A stretch of 64,000 nt of DNA from Micromonospora sp045209745 (GTDB lineage: Bacteria; Actinomycetota; Actinomycetes; Mycobacteriales; Micromonosporaceae): positions 4,650,001 through 4,714,000 of the forward strand of contig NZ_CP109273.1 of the NCBI RefSeq assembly GCF_045209745.1. The letters run 5' to 3'. This document shows, piece by piece, positions 1 to 7,868 of the stretch. How positions within the stretch are numbered: the stretch's first letter is position 1; each line of letters starts with the position of its first letter. A program made the translations under genes and the position numbers. Under the pieces are notes generated by a model. The model saw only the letters and a program-made list of their open reading frames with translations. It was not told the DNA's origin and did no database searches.

Positions 1-1
1 C

Positions 2-1147
2 GGCCCCGCCCTCGTCGCGATGCTGGAGGGGGTGCCGGCCGGCATCGAGGTGACCACCACCGAGATCGCCGACGACCTGGCCCGCCGACGGCTGGGCTAC
101 GGCCGTGGTGCCCGGATGGCGTTCGAGCGGGACGAGGTCGAGGTGCTCGGCGGCCTGCGGCACGGCGTCACCCTGGGCAGCCCGGTGGCGATCCGGGTGG
201 GCAACTCCGAGTGGCCGAAGTGGCAGACGGTGATGGCCGCTGACCCGGTCGACCCCGACGAGCTGGCCCGGCAGGCCCGTAACGCCCCGCTGACCCGGCC
301 CCGGCCGGGCCACGCCGACCTGGCCGGCATGCAGAAGTACGGCCACACCGACGCCCGGCCGATCCTGGAGCGCGCCAGCGCACGGGAGACCGCCGCCCGG
401 GTCGCGGTCGGCGCGGTCGCCAAGGCGCTGATCCGTCAGGCGCTCGGTATCGAGATCGTCTCGCACGTCGTCGAGCTGGGGCCGGTGGCCGCGAAGCCCG
501 GGCTGCGCCCCACCCCGTCCGACGCCGCCCAGATCGACGCGGACCCGCTGCGCTGCCTCGACCCGGAGGCCAGCGCCCTGATGGTCGCCGAGGTCGACGC
601 CGCGAAGAAGGCCGCCGACACCCTCGGGGGCGTGGTCGAGGTGCTGGCGTACGGGGTGCCGCCGGGGCTGGGCAGTCACGTGCAGTGGGATCGTAAGCTC
701 GACGCCCGACTGGCCACCGCGCTGATGTCCATTCAGGCGATCAAGGGCGTGGAGATCGGCGACGGCTGGCAGCAGGCCCGTTCCCGCGGCTCGGAGGCGC
801 ACGACGAGATCATTCCGTCGGCCACCGGCGTTCGCCGGGTCACCGACCGGGCCGGCGGGCTGGAGGGTGGCATCACCACCGGTGAGCCGCTGCGGGTCCG
901 CGCCGCGATGAAGCCGATCTCCTCGCTGAACCGGGCGCTGGCCACCGTGGACGTCACCACCGGCGAGCCGGCCACCGCGATCAACCAGCGTTCCGACGTC
1001 TGCGCGGTGCCCGCCGCGGCGGTGGTCGCCGAGGCGATGGTGGCGCTGGTGCTCGCCGAGGCGGCCACCGAGAAGTTCGGCGGAGACTCGATCGCCGAGA
1101 TCCGCCGCAACCTGGCCGGTTACCTCGACGCGCTGGTCATCCGCTGA
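2..1147 (+). CDS. aroC: Chorismate synthase, 5' end cut by window edge
   Basis: Makes chorismate from EPSP with reduced FMN, the last shikimate-pathway step. The open frame runs in from the window edge: the first codons read GPALVAMLEG, the conserved N-terminal region, so only roughly a dozen residues are missing and the ATG at 20 is internal. Family signatures are clear: GHADLAGMQKYGH with ERASARETAARVA after it, and RSDVCAVPAAAVVAE near the end. The stop overlaps the aroK start in TGATG, so the two are translationally coupled. Confidence 0.97.
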   Translation, partial: GPALVAMLEGVPAGIEVTTTEIADDLARRRLGYGRGARMAFERDEVEVLGGLRHGVTLGSPVAIRVGNSEWPKWQTVMAADPVDPDELARQARNAPLTRPRPGHADLAGMQKYGHTDARPILERASARETAARVAVGAVAKALIRQALGIEIVSHVVELGPVAAKPGLRPTPSDAAQIDADPLRCLDPEASALMVAEVDAAKKAADTLGGVVEVLAYGVPPGLGSHVQWDRKLDARLATALMSIQAIKGVEIGDGWQQARSRGSEAHDEIIPSATGVRRVTDRAGGLEGGITTGEPLRVRAAMKPISSLNRALATVDVTTGEPATAINQRSDVCAVPAAAVVAEAMVALVLAEAATEKFGGDSIAEIRRNLAGYLDALVIR

Positions 1148-1650
1148 TGGCACCGGTCGTCGTGCTGGTCGGCGCGCCCGGCTGCGGCAAGACCACGGTC
1201 GGACGGGCGCTCGCCGCCACCCTCGGGGTGGAGTTCCGCGACACCGACGCCGACATCGAACAGATGGCCGGCAAGCCGATCCCGGAGATCTTCATCGACG
1301 AGGGTGAGGCGCACTTCCGTACCTTGGAGCGGGCCGCGGTGGCCGCGGCGCTGGCTGCCGGCACGGGCGTGCTCGCCCTCGGCGGCGGCGCGATCCTGGC
1401 GGAGGAGACCCGGGCCGCGCTGGTCGGGCACCGGGTGGTGCACCTTTCGGTCGAGCTGCCCGACGCGGTGAAACGGGTCGGGCTCGGCGCCGGCCGGCCG
1501 TTGCTGGCGATCAACCCGCGGGCCACCCTGAAGCACCTGATGGACCAGCGCCGGCCGCTCTACACCGAGGTGGCCACCGAGACGGTGGTCACCGACGGCC
1601 GGACCCCGGCGGCGATCACCGCCGAGATCGCCGCCCTGCTACCCCGCTGA
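1147..1650 (+). CDS. aroK: Shikimate kinase
   Basis: Phosphorylates shikimate at the 3-hydroxyl using ATP. The 167-residue length is typical. The Walker A loop GAPGCGKTT lies at residues 9-17, the shikimate-binding DTDADIE follows near residue 33, and GGGAIL is the conserved glycine turn near residue 80. The ATG overlaps the aroC stop. In many actinobacteria aroB follows directly; here a hydrolase/regulator pair intervenes, so the aro run is broken after this gene. Confidence 0.96.
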   Translation: MAPVVVLVGAPGCGKTTVGRALAATLGVEFRDTDADIEQMAGKPIPEIFIDEGEAHFRTLERAAVAAALAAGTGVLALGGGAILAEETRAALVGHRVVHLSVELPDAVKRVGLGAGRPLLAINPRATLKHLMDQRRPLYTEVATETVVTDGRTPAAITAEIAALLPR

Positions 1651-1683
1651 CGTTGGCCTGTTGCCCGTTCCCGGGGTGTCCCC

Positions 1684-2412
1684 TCAGCCTCGGGCGGCGG
1701 CGTCGAGGACGGCAGCCAGAGCTTTCGGCTCGCTGAGCATCGGCCAGTGCCCGGTGGGCAGCTCGAACAGCTGACCACCGGCCAGCGCCGTGAAGTACGG
1801 GTGCCCCTCGCCGATCATCTGCTCCACCATTGCCAGCGGGAACGTGCTGGCGACCAGCGCGGTCGGCACCGGGCGACCGCCGGTACGCCGCACCGGGTCG
1901 GTGGCGGCCCGCAGCGGCTGCGGGGTGGCCCGGGCACGCAGCAGGGCCAGCGTCGGCTCGTCCAGCCCGGCCAGGTTGGTCGGGTCGGCGGCCGGATCCC
2001 ACGCTGGCGGCGGCAGCAGGTGCCCGGTGCCGATCGCGGCGCGCAGCCGCTGCTGCTCTTCCGGCGGCACCGTGTCGAACTGCGCCGTGCCGTCCGGCAA
2101 GGGGCCACTCTCCACGTAGACCACCCGGGCGATCCGGTCCGGAATGCGGTCCGCCGCCTGGGCGACCGGCATCCCTCCGCCGGAGTGCCCGACCAGCAGC
2201 ACGTCGCGGAGGGCCTCGACCTCGATCAGCCGGACGATGTCGGTGGTGTGCGTGTCCAGGCCCACCTCCGGTCCGGCGAGATGGTCGCGCTCGGCCAGCC
2301 CGGTCAGCGTCATCGGGTACACGTCGTGACCCTGAGCACGCAGGGTCGCGGTCACCTCACGCCATGCCCAGGCACCCAACCAGAACCCCGGTACCAGCAC
2401 GAACGTCGCCAT
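1684..2412 (-). CDS. Alpha/beta hydrolase
   Basis: A 242-residue single-domain alpha/beta hydrolase, probably a cytoplasmic esterase. The nucleophile elbow is GHSGGG (residues about 75-80), the oxyanion-region motif VPGFWLGAW is at the N terminus, and a late GHWPM supplies the catalytic histidine. It resembles the salicylate-esterase-like group, but the substrate cannot be read from sequence. A good ribosome site (AGAAGGAG) precedes the ATG. It is divergent from the WYL regulator, with 79 bp between the two starts, and is the likely target of that regulator. Confidence 0.85.
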   Translation of the reverse strand: MATFVLVPGFWLGAWAWREVTATLRAQGHDVYPMTLTGLAERDHLAGPEVGLDTHTTDIVRLIEVEALRDVLLVGHSGGGMPVAQAADRIPDRIARVVYVESGPLPDGTAQFDTVPPEEQQRLRAAIGTGHLLPPPAWDPAADPTNLAGLDEPTLALLRARATPQPLRAATDPVRRTGGRPVPTALVASTFPLAMVEQMIGEGHPYFTALAGGQLFELPTGHWPMLSEPKALAAVLDAAARG

Positions 2413-2491
2413 CTGTCGCTCCTTCTCTCGGTTACCGACAGACCGTAGGATCGAATCCGGACAGGATCCGCCCGGTTTGAAGGAGTGTCCC

Positions 2492-3490
2492 GTGTCACAT
2501 CCTGCTGGTCGGGTGCTGGCCCTGCTGGAGTTGCTTCAGGCCCGGCACCGCGCGACTGCCGCCGAGTTGGCCGGCCGGCTCGGCGTCGACGAACGGACCG
2601 TGCGCCGGTACGCGGCCACCCTGGTCGAGCTGGGCATCCCGGTAACCGCCGACCGTGGCCGCTACGGCGGGTACCGACTGCACCCCGGCTTCAGATTGCC
2701 GCCGCTTATGCTCACCGACGACGAGGCGGTGGCCGTGCTGCTCGGCCTGGTCGTCGCCGAGCGGGTCGGGCTGGCCACCGAGCAGCCGGCCACGGCCACG
2801 GCACTCGCGAAGATCCGTCGGGTGTTGCCGGCGGCGCTCGCCGACCGGCTCGCGGCCGTGCAGGAACACCTCGGCTTCACTCTGCGACGCCCCGAGGCGG
2901 AGTTGCGGCCGGCGTCGGGCACTCTGCTCACCCTGGCCGCGGCGGCCCGGCACCGGCAGCGGGTGGCACTGGACTACCGATCCTGGCGGGGCGAGCAGTC
3001 ACAGCGGGAGCTCGACCCGTACGGCCTGGTCTTCCACGCCGGCCGCTGGTACGTCACCGGCCACGACCACCGGCGCGGGGAGATCCGCACGTTCCGGCTG
3101 GACCGCATCGGCGCCGTGACGCCGGGCGTGGCGACGTTCACCGTGCCGGAGGGCTTCGACCCGGTGGCCCGGGTGACCCGGTCACTGGCCGGCGTGCCGT
3201 ACACGCACGAGGTCGAGGTGTTGCTGGAGACCGACCTGGTCGCCGCCCGGCGCCGCATCCCGCCCAGCGTGGCCGAGTTGACCGCCACCACCGACGGGGT
3301 GCTGCTGCGGGCCCGGGCGGAGAGCCTGCCCGGTATGGCCGCGCTGCTTGCCGGTCTGGGCTGCCCGTTCACCGTGCGACACCCGGACGCGCTGCGTGCC
3401 GCGGTGGCCGAGCACGCCCGCCTGCTCGCCGAGTGGGCGGCCCGGCCAGCAGGTGGGCAGCCGCCCGCACCACGCCGCCCGCTCGACTAG
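2492..3490 (+). CDS. WYL-domain transcriptional regulator with N-terminal HTH
   Basis: 332 residues. A DeoR/HTH_11-type helix-turn-helix lies at residues about 5-60 (ELAGRLGVDERTVRRY), followed by a wing with GRYGGYRL and a C-terminal WYL effector domain (LDPYGLVFHAGRWYVTGHD). The YafY/PafBC family often senses ligands or single-stranded nucleic acid through WYL. I chose GTG 2492 because GAAGGAG sits six bases upstream; an in-frame TTG at 2477 lies before that site. Divergence from the hydrolase suggests it controls that gene and itself. Confidence 0.9.
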   Translation: MSHPAGRVLALLELLQARHRATAAELAGRLGVDERTVRRYAATLVELGIPVTADRGRYGGYRLHPGFRLPPLMLTDDEAVAVLLGLVVAERVGLATEQPATATALAKIRRVLPAALADRLAAVQEHLGFTLRRPEAELRPASGTLLTLAAAARHRQRVALDYRSWRGEQSQRELDPYGLVFHAGRWYVTGHDHRRGEIRTFRLDRIGAVTPGVATFTVPEGFDPVARVTRSLAGVPYTHEVEVLLETDLVAARRRIPPSVAELTATTDGVLLRARAESLPGMAALLAGLGCPFTVRHPDALRAAVAEHARLLAEWAARPAGGQPPAPRRPLD

Positions 3491-3493
3491 GCT
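3488..3493 (+). promoter_or_regulatory. Candidate -10 for a leaderless aroB transcript
   Basis: TAGGCT ends seven bases before the aroB ATG at 3501, and no Shine-Dalgarno sequence is visible there. Transcription would start at or within a base or so of the start codon. No convincing -35 was found. It would give aroB and aroQ their own promoter after the inserted hydrolase/regulator pair. Confidence 0.45.
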
Positions 3494-3500
3494 GCCGGCG

Positions 3501-4580
3501 ATGGACGAGGTGACCCGGATTCCGGTCGGCGGCGAGCGGCCGTACGACGTCTTGGTGGGACGTGACCTGCTGGGCGCGCTGCCTGGCCTGCTGCCCGGCG
3601 CGACGCGGGCGGCGGTGCTGCACGCGCCCCCGCTCAAGGCTCTGGCGGACGCGCTTGGCGAACGGCTGCGCGCCGCCGGCGTCGAGCCGCTGCCGATCGA
3701 GGTGCCCGACGCCGAGTCGGGCAAACAGATCGACGTGGCCGCCGCCTGCTGGGACCGACTCGGAGCGGCGGGCTTCACCCGCACCGACGCGGTGGTCGGG
3801 GTGGGCGGCGGCGCGGTGACCGACCTGGCCGGCTTCGTCGCGGCCTGCTGGTTGCGCGGGGTGCGCTGGGTGCCGGTGGCAACCTCGCTGCTGGGCATGG
3901 TGGACGCCGCGGTGGGCGGCAAGACGGGCATCAACACGGCCGCCGGCAAGAACCTGGTGGGCGCGTTCCATCCGCCGGTCGGTGTGCTGGCCGACCTGGC
4001 CACCCTGGACAGCCTGCCCGCGGTCGACCTGGCGGCCGGGTTGGCCGAGGTGGTCAAGTGCGGTTTCATCGCCGACCCGATGATCCTGGATCTCATCGAA
4101 AATGACCCGGAGGCTGCCACCGATCCCCGTGGGCCGGTGAGCCGGGAGCTGATCGAGCGGGCGATCCGGGTCAAGGCCGACGTGGTCTCCGGTGACCTGC
4201 GCGAGTCGGGCGTGCGGGAAGTGCTCAACTACGGGCACACCCTCGCCCACGCGATCGAGCAGAACGAGGGCTACCGCTGGCGGCACGGCCATGCCGTCGC
4301 CGTCGGTCTGGTGTACGCCGCCGCGCTGGCCCGGCTCGCCGGGCGGCTGGACGCCCCGACCGCCGACCGGCATCGGGTCACCCTGACCGCGCTCGGCCTG
4401 CCGGTGAGCTACCCCGCCGACGCCTGGCCGCAACTGTTGGCTGCGATGCGGGTGGACAAGAAGGCCCGGGGCAGTCGGCTGCGTTTCGTGGTGCTCGACG
4501 GGCTGGCCCGCCCGGCGATGCTGGAGGGCCCGGACGACGCGTTGCTGGAGGCCGCCTACCAGGAGGTGGCCGCGGCGTGA
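3501..4580 (+). CDS. aroB: 3-dehydroquinate synthase
   Basis: Converts DAHP to 3-dehydroquinate with NAD and a divalent metal. From ATG 3501 the product is 359 residues, normal for the family; the open frame extends upstream but without homology. Motifs include GGGAVTDLAGFVAA (NAD site), KTGINTAAGKN, EVVKCGFI and the metal-ligand region NYGHTLAHAIE with HGHAVAVG. The stop overlaps the GTG of aroQ. Confidence 0.96.
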   Translation: MDEVTRIPVGGERPYDVLVGRDLLGALPGLLPGATRAAVLHAPPLKALADALGERLRAAGVEPLPIEVPDAESGKQIDVAAACWDRLGAAGFTRTDAVVGVGGGAVTDLAGFVAACWLRGVRWVPVATSLLGMVDAAVGGKTGINTAAGKNLVGAFHPPVGVLADLATLDSLPAVDLAAGLAEVVKCGFIADPMILDLIENDPEAATDPRGPVSRELIERAIRVKADVVSGDLRESGVREVLNYGHTLAHAIEQNEGYRWRHGHAVAVGLVYAAALARLAGRLDAPTADRHRVTLTALGLPVSYPADAWPQLLAAMRVDKKARGSRLRFVVLDGLARPAMLEGPDDALLEAAYQEVAAA

Positions 4581-5008
4581 GGGTCTACGTCCTCAACGGG
4601 CCGAATCTGGGCCGGCTGGGCACCCGCGAGCCCGACGTGTACGGCGCGACCACCTACGCCGACCTGGTGGCGCTCTGCGAGTCCACGGGCGAGCAGTTGG
4701 GGCTGGACGTGACGGTCCGGCAGACCGACGCCGAGCACGAACTGCTCGGCTGGCTGCACACTGCCGCTGACGAGGGTGCCGCGGTGGTGCTCAACCCGGC
4801 TGCCTGGTCGCACTACTCGTACGCCGTGCGGGATGCCTGCGCCATGCTGCGGGGGCCGCTGGTGGAGGTGCACCTCTCCAACATCCACGCCCGCGAGGAG
4901 TTCCGGCACCACTCGGTGGTCTCCGCGGTGGCGACCGGGGTGATCTGCGGTCTCGGTGTCAACGGTTATCGCCTCGCCCTGCACCACCTGGCCACTTTGA
5001 CCGGCTGA
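4577..5008 (+). CDS. aroQ: 3-dehydroquinate dehydratase, type II
   Basis: Dehydrates 3-dehydroquinate to 3-dehydroshikimate. The 143-residue size and motifs fit the type II dodecameric enzyme: NGPNLGRLGTREPDVYG (catalytic Tyr), NPAAWSHYSYAVRDA and EVHLSNIHAREEFRHHS (catalytic His in the centre). The GTG start overlaps the aroB stop, with AGGAGGTGG at 4561-4569 as ribosome site. It ends this aro unit; a hairpin follows. Confidence 0.96.
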   Translation: MRVYVLNGPNLGRLGTREPDVYGATTYADLVALCESTGEQLGLDVTVRQTDAEHELLGWLHTAADEGAAVVLNPAAWSHYSYAVRDACAMLRGPLVEVHLSNIHAREEFRHHSVVSAVATGVICGLGVNGYRLALHHLATLTG

Positions 5009-5070
5009 GCAGCAGGGCATTCCGCCTCTCGTGTCGCCCTGCGCCCCAGCAAATTGACGTTACTCAGCGT

Positions 5071-5102
5071 GACGGTGGCCCTCATTGCTGACCGCCACCG
5101 TC
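5071..5102 (+). terminator. Hairpin downstream of aroQ
   Basis: GACGGTGG (5071-5078) and CCACCGTC (5095-5102) form a perfect 8-bp stem around a 16-base loop. No U-tract follows, so this may be a weak or factor-dependent terminator. Confidence 0.4.
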
Positions 5103-5445
5103 GGCCGTCATGACGAGGGCATCCCAAAGGGGGCAGACCACTCCTGCACGGGTCCTTTGCTCTGCTTTAACGCACGCGACACTGGTAGTGAGCTGCGGAT
5201 ATGTGATGTGCGTCAGAGGTGGAGGGCTTCGTGCGCAGAGTACGGAGCGTGGCTGTTGCGCCGGTTGAAGCAGAACAAAGGGCTGGGGTGGGGGTCGCTT
5301 AGTGGGCAGAACGTGACTTTCTGTCACCGTTGTCAGGCCGGGAATGCCCGTCGTGGACCGGCACCCGAACCGCGGCGGGAAACGCACCGCGACGCAGCTA
5401 GTAGACTCTCAAGGTCTGTCCGCCAATTGATGATCAAGGCAGGAA
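5103..5445. other. Non-coding gap upstream of efp
   Basis: No gene is supportable here. An open frame starting at 5085 runs into efp in another frame and looks like chance. TAGACT at 5402-5407 is a possible efp -10 giving a short leader to the ATG at 5446; AGGA just before that ATG is the ribosome site. In other actinobacteria that I recall, a Xaa-Pro aminopeptidase gene lies between aroQ and efp; none is present. Confidence 0.5.
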
Positions 5446-6003
5446 ATGGCCTCCACCAACGACCTCAAGAACGGCCTGGTACTCAACCTGGACGGCGAGC
5501 TCTGGGCCGTCGTCGAGTTCCAGCACGTCAAGCCCGGTAAGGGTGGTGCCTTCGTGCGCACCACGCTGAAGAACGTGCTGTCCGGGAAGGTGGTCGACAA
5601 GACCTTCAACGCGGGCACCAAGGTCGACACCGCGACCGTGGACAAGCGCACGATGCAATACCTGTACGCCGACGGCGAGGACTTCGTCTTCATGGATCTG
5701 GAGACCTACGACCAGATCACCGTGCCCGGCGGCACCGTCGGCGAGGCAGCCAACTACCTGTTGCCCGAGGCGGAGGCGACCGTCGCCCAGCACGAGGGTG
5801 TGCCGCTCTACATCGAGCTGCCCACCAGCGTCGTGCTGGAAATCACCTACACCGAGCCGGGCCTGCAGGGCGACCGCTCGACCGGCGGCACCAAGCCGGC
5901 GACCGTGGAGACCGGCGCCACCGTGCCGGTGCCGCTGTTCATCACCACCGGCGAGAAGATCAAGGTCGACACCCGCGACGGCCGTTACCTCGGCCGCGCC
6001 TGA
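5446..6003 (+). CDS. efp: Elongation factor P
   Basis: Binds between ribosomal P and E sites and rescues polyproline stalling. 185 residues with the three-domain layout; the N-terminal KOW-like domain carries KPGKGGAFVR, whose tip lysine is residue 32, and the C-terminal domain has the conserved TGEKIKVDTRDGRYLGR. No modification gene (epmA/epmB or earP type) is adjacent, in line with unmodified actinobacterial EF-P. The stop overlaps the nusB start (TGATG). Confidence 0.97.
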   Translation: MASTNDLKNGLVLNLDGELWAVVEFQHVKPGKGGAFVRTTLKNVLSGKVVDKTFNAGTKVDTATVDKRTMQYLYADGEDFVFMDLETYDQITVPGGTVGEAANYLLPEAEATVAQHEGVPLYIELPTSVVLEITYTEPGLQGDRSTGGTKPATVETGATVPVPLFITTGEKIKVDTRDGRYLGRA

Positions 6004-6437
6004 TGGCTGAGGGTTCCAAGCAGCAGATGCCGGCACGCCGCAAGGCGCGCAAGCGGGCGCTGGACGTGCTCTACGAGGCCGACCTGCGGGACAAGCCTCC
6101 GGTGGAGGTGCTGGCCGGCTACGTGCAGCGGATCGAGCAGCCCCGACCGGAGCACCTGGGTTACGCGGTGGGCCTGGTCGAGGGCGTTGCCGAGCACCTC
6201 AACCGGATCGACGAGCTGATCGCCAGCTACGCCGAGGGTTGGACGCTGGAGCGGATGCCGGTCGTCGACCGTAATCTGGCCCGGATCGCCGTCTACGAGT
6301 TGCTCTACGTCGACGAGATCGACGACGCGGTCGCGATCAGCGAGGCCGTGGAGCTGGCCCGGCAGATGTCGACCGACGATTCGCCGCGCTTCCTCAACGG
6401 GGTGCTCGGCCGGATCGCCGAGTACGCCACCCGCTGA
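6003..6437 (+). CDS. nusB: Transcription antitermination protein NusB
   Basis: 144-residue all-helical NusB; with NusE/S10 it binds boxA of rRNA leaders. The N terminus ARRKARKRALDVLYEADLR is the arginine-rich RNA-binding helix, and WTLERMPVVDRNLARIAVYE is the family hallmark. It is coupled to efp by a TGATG overlap and ends before a strong bidirectional terminator. Confidence 0.96.
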   Translation: MAEGSKQQMPARRKARKRALDVLYEADLRDKPPVEVLAGYVQRIEQPRPEHLGYAVGLVEGVAEHLNRIDELIASYAEGWTLERMPVVDRNLARIAVYELLYVDEIDDAVAISEAVELARQMSTDDSPRFLNGVLGRIAEYATR

Positions 6438-6457
6438 GTTCACGCTCCTGCACACGA

Positions 6458-6489
6458 AAAGGGCCCGTGCCGGATGGCACGGGCCCTTT
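6458..6489. terminator. Bidirectional intrinsic terminator between nusB and bldD
   Basis: A perfect 14-bp stem pairs 6458-6471 (AAAGGGCCCGTGCC) with 6476-6489 around a GGAT loop; A and T runs lie at the outer ends, so it can serve both convergent genes. Confidence 0.9.
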
Positions 6490-6504
6490 CGGTGGAGCGA
6501 CAGT

Positions 6505-6993
6505 TCAGGAGGCGAAGAACGCCCGGGGGTCGGCCACCAGCACACCGTGCTCGGTGAGCCGCTCGATCAGGCCCGACGGTGAGGCGTCGTACACGATCGC
6601 GAGCGCCCGCAGGTCGTCGGCGCGGATGGAGAGCACCCGGCCGTTGTAGTCGCCGCGCTGCTGCTGGATGGCGCGGGCGTAGCGGGCGACGTAGGCCAGA
6701 TCCTCGGAGGCCTCGTCGTAGAGCCGCTCCAGGTCCAGGACGATCTTGCTGGTGGGCTCGTGACGGACACCACTGCCGTCGGGCAGCAGCTCCGAGACGG
6801 GGACGCGGTAGAACTCGGCCAACTCGGCCAGACGGGACACCGTCACGGCCCGGTCGCCGCGCTCGTACGAGCCGACCACCACGGCCTTCCACCGCCCGTT
6901 CGACTTCTCCTCCACACCCTGCAGGGAAAGACCCTGCTGCTGGCGGATGGAGCGCAGGCGGGCGCCCAGCGACTTGGCGTATTCAGAGGGCAT
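6505..6993 (-). CDS. bldD: Developmental master regulator BldD, c-di-GMP-responsive
   Basis: 162 residues. The N-terminal HTH_3 domain (residues about 6-68, with GVEEKSNGRWKAVVVGSYER) is near-identical to Streptomyces BldD as I recall it. The C-terminal domain keeps the c-di-GMP signature RGD-x8-RxxD: R113-G114-D115 and R124-x-x-D127. In Streptomyces, tetrameric c-di-GMP dimerises BldD on DNA and represses sporulation genes. GGGAG lies seven bases before the ATG. It converges with nusB. Confidence 0.96.
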   Translation of the reverse strand: MPSEYAKSLGARLRSIRQQQGLSLQGVEEKSNGRWKAVVVGSYERGDRAVTVSRLAELAEFYRVPVSELLPDGSGVRHEPTSKIVLDLERLYDEASEDLAYVARYARAIQQQRGDYNGRVLSIRADDLRALAIVYDASPSGLIERLTEHGVLVADPRAFFAS

Positions 6994-7251
6994 TCGGACA
7001 CTCCCAGTGCTGCTCGGGGTTCTCCCGTCGATCGCTACGGAGCGTGACGGTACGGGGAATGCGACACCTGGTCAAGTGGTCGTGACACTACCGTTGAGGA
7101 GCGTCCGGGAAGTTGTCCCTATTTCGTGGGCCTGATCCGGTGGTCAGCGGCCGCCGTCCATCGGCCCCGGTGACCACTGGTAACGTGGCGTAAAGCCCCG
7201 GCCCAGGTCCGCTGCGCGGTCCGGCCGGAGGTGCCCGACATCCTTTAACGA

Positions 7252-7277
7252 CCCGTCCCGTGAGGCGGGGAAGGAGG
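7252..7277 (+). promoter_or_regulatory. PyrR-binding RNA hairpin overlapping the pyrR ribosome site
   Basis: The transcript contains CCCG-TCCCGTGAGG-CGGG (7252-7269), matching the PyrR loop consensus UCCNGNGAGGY in a stem, immediately followed by the Shine-Dalgarno AAGGAGG (7271-7277) and GTG at 7284. No terminator/antiterminator pair is visible. By analogy with mycobacterial pyrR, UMP-loaded PyrR would bind here and block translation of the operon. Confidence 0.75.
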
Positions 7278-7283
7278 TCCGCC

Positions 7284-7868
7284 GTGGCATACCCACCGGC
7301 TGCCCGCTCGTCACCACCGCGACAACCCTCGGTGAAGGTGATCCTCGCCAGCGCCGACGTGCAACGCGTGGTCGATCGCATCGCTCACCAGATCCTGGAG
7401 AAGACCCAGGGCGCCGCCGACACGGTGCTTCTTGGGATTCCCACCCGTGGCACCCCCCTCGCTCGGCGACTCGCCGACCGGATCAGCACCTTCGAGGACG
7501 TCGCCGTTCCGGTCGGTGTGCTCGACATCACTCTGTACCGCGACGACCTTCGCCGGCAGGCCACCCGCGCGGTGGGCCCGACCGAGCTGCCGTCCGGCGG
7601 CATCGACGGCAAGCGGGTCATCCTGGTCGACGACGTCCTCTTCTCCGGCCGCACCGTCCGGGCCGCGCTCGACGCGCTCAACGACGTGGGCCGCCCGGCC
7701 TCCGTGCAACTCGCCGTCCTGGTCGACCGCGGCCACCGGGAGCTGCCGATCCGCGCCGACTACGTCGGCAAGAACATCCCGACCTCGCTCGTTGAGAGCG
7801 TGAAGGTGACGCTCGCCGAGACCGACGGCGCCGACGAGGTCAGGCTGTACGGAGGGACCACCGCATGA
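7284..7868 (+). CDS. pyrR: Bifunctional pyr operon regulator / uracil phosphoribosyltransferase
   Basis: 194-residue PyrR. It has a type I phosphoribosyltransferase fold with the PRPP loop VILVDDVLFSGRT near residues 112-124 and the conserved TLYRDDL segment. PyrR binds pyr leader RNA when UMP is high. The GTG at 7284 has AAGGAGG six bases upstream; the frame is open to 7260 but that stretch is the RNA site. It overlaps pyrB by ATGA and heads an operon reaching pyrF. Confidence 0.95.
   Translation: MAYPPAARSSPPRQPSVKVILASADVQRVVDRIAHQILEKTQGAADTVLLGIPTRGTPLARRLADRISTFEDVAVPVGVLDITLYRDDLRRQATRAVGPTELPSGGIDGKRVILVDDVLFSGRTVRAALDALNDVGRPASVQLAVLVDRGHRELPIRADYVGKNIPTSLVESVKVTLAETDGADEVRLYGGTTA

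Noticed and set aside
5231..5302. 23-codon ORF after GGAGG in the same gap
   Set aside because: Too short, no coupling and no conservation evidence available.
5085..5540. 151-codon frame in the aroQ-efp gap
   Set aside because: Runs into efp in another frame, ordinary start context, weak codon bias; likely chance.
7075..7089. AGTG-n7-CACT upstream of bldD as a BldD autoregulatory box
   Set aside because: The spacing is too wide compared with the known BldD consensus as I recall it; four-base half-sites are expected by chance.
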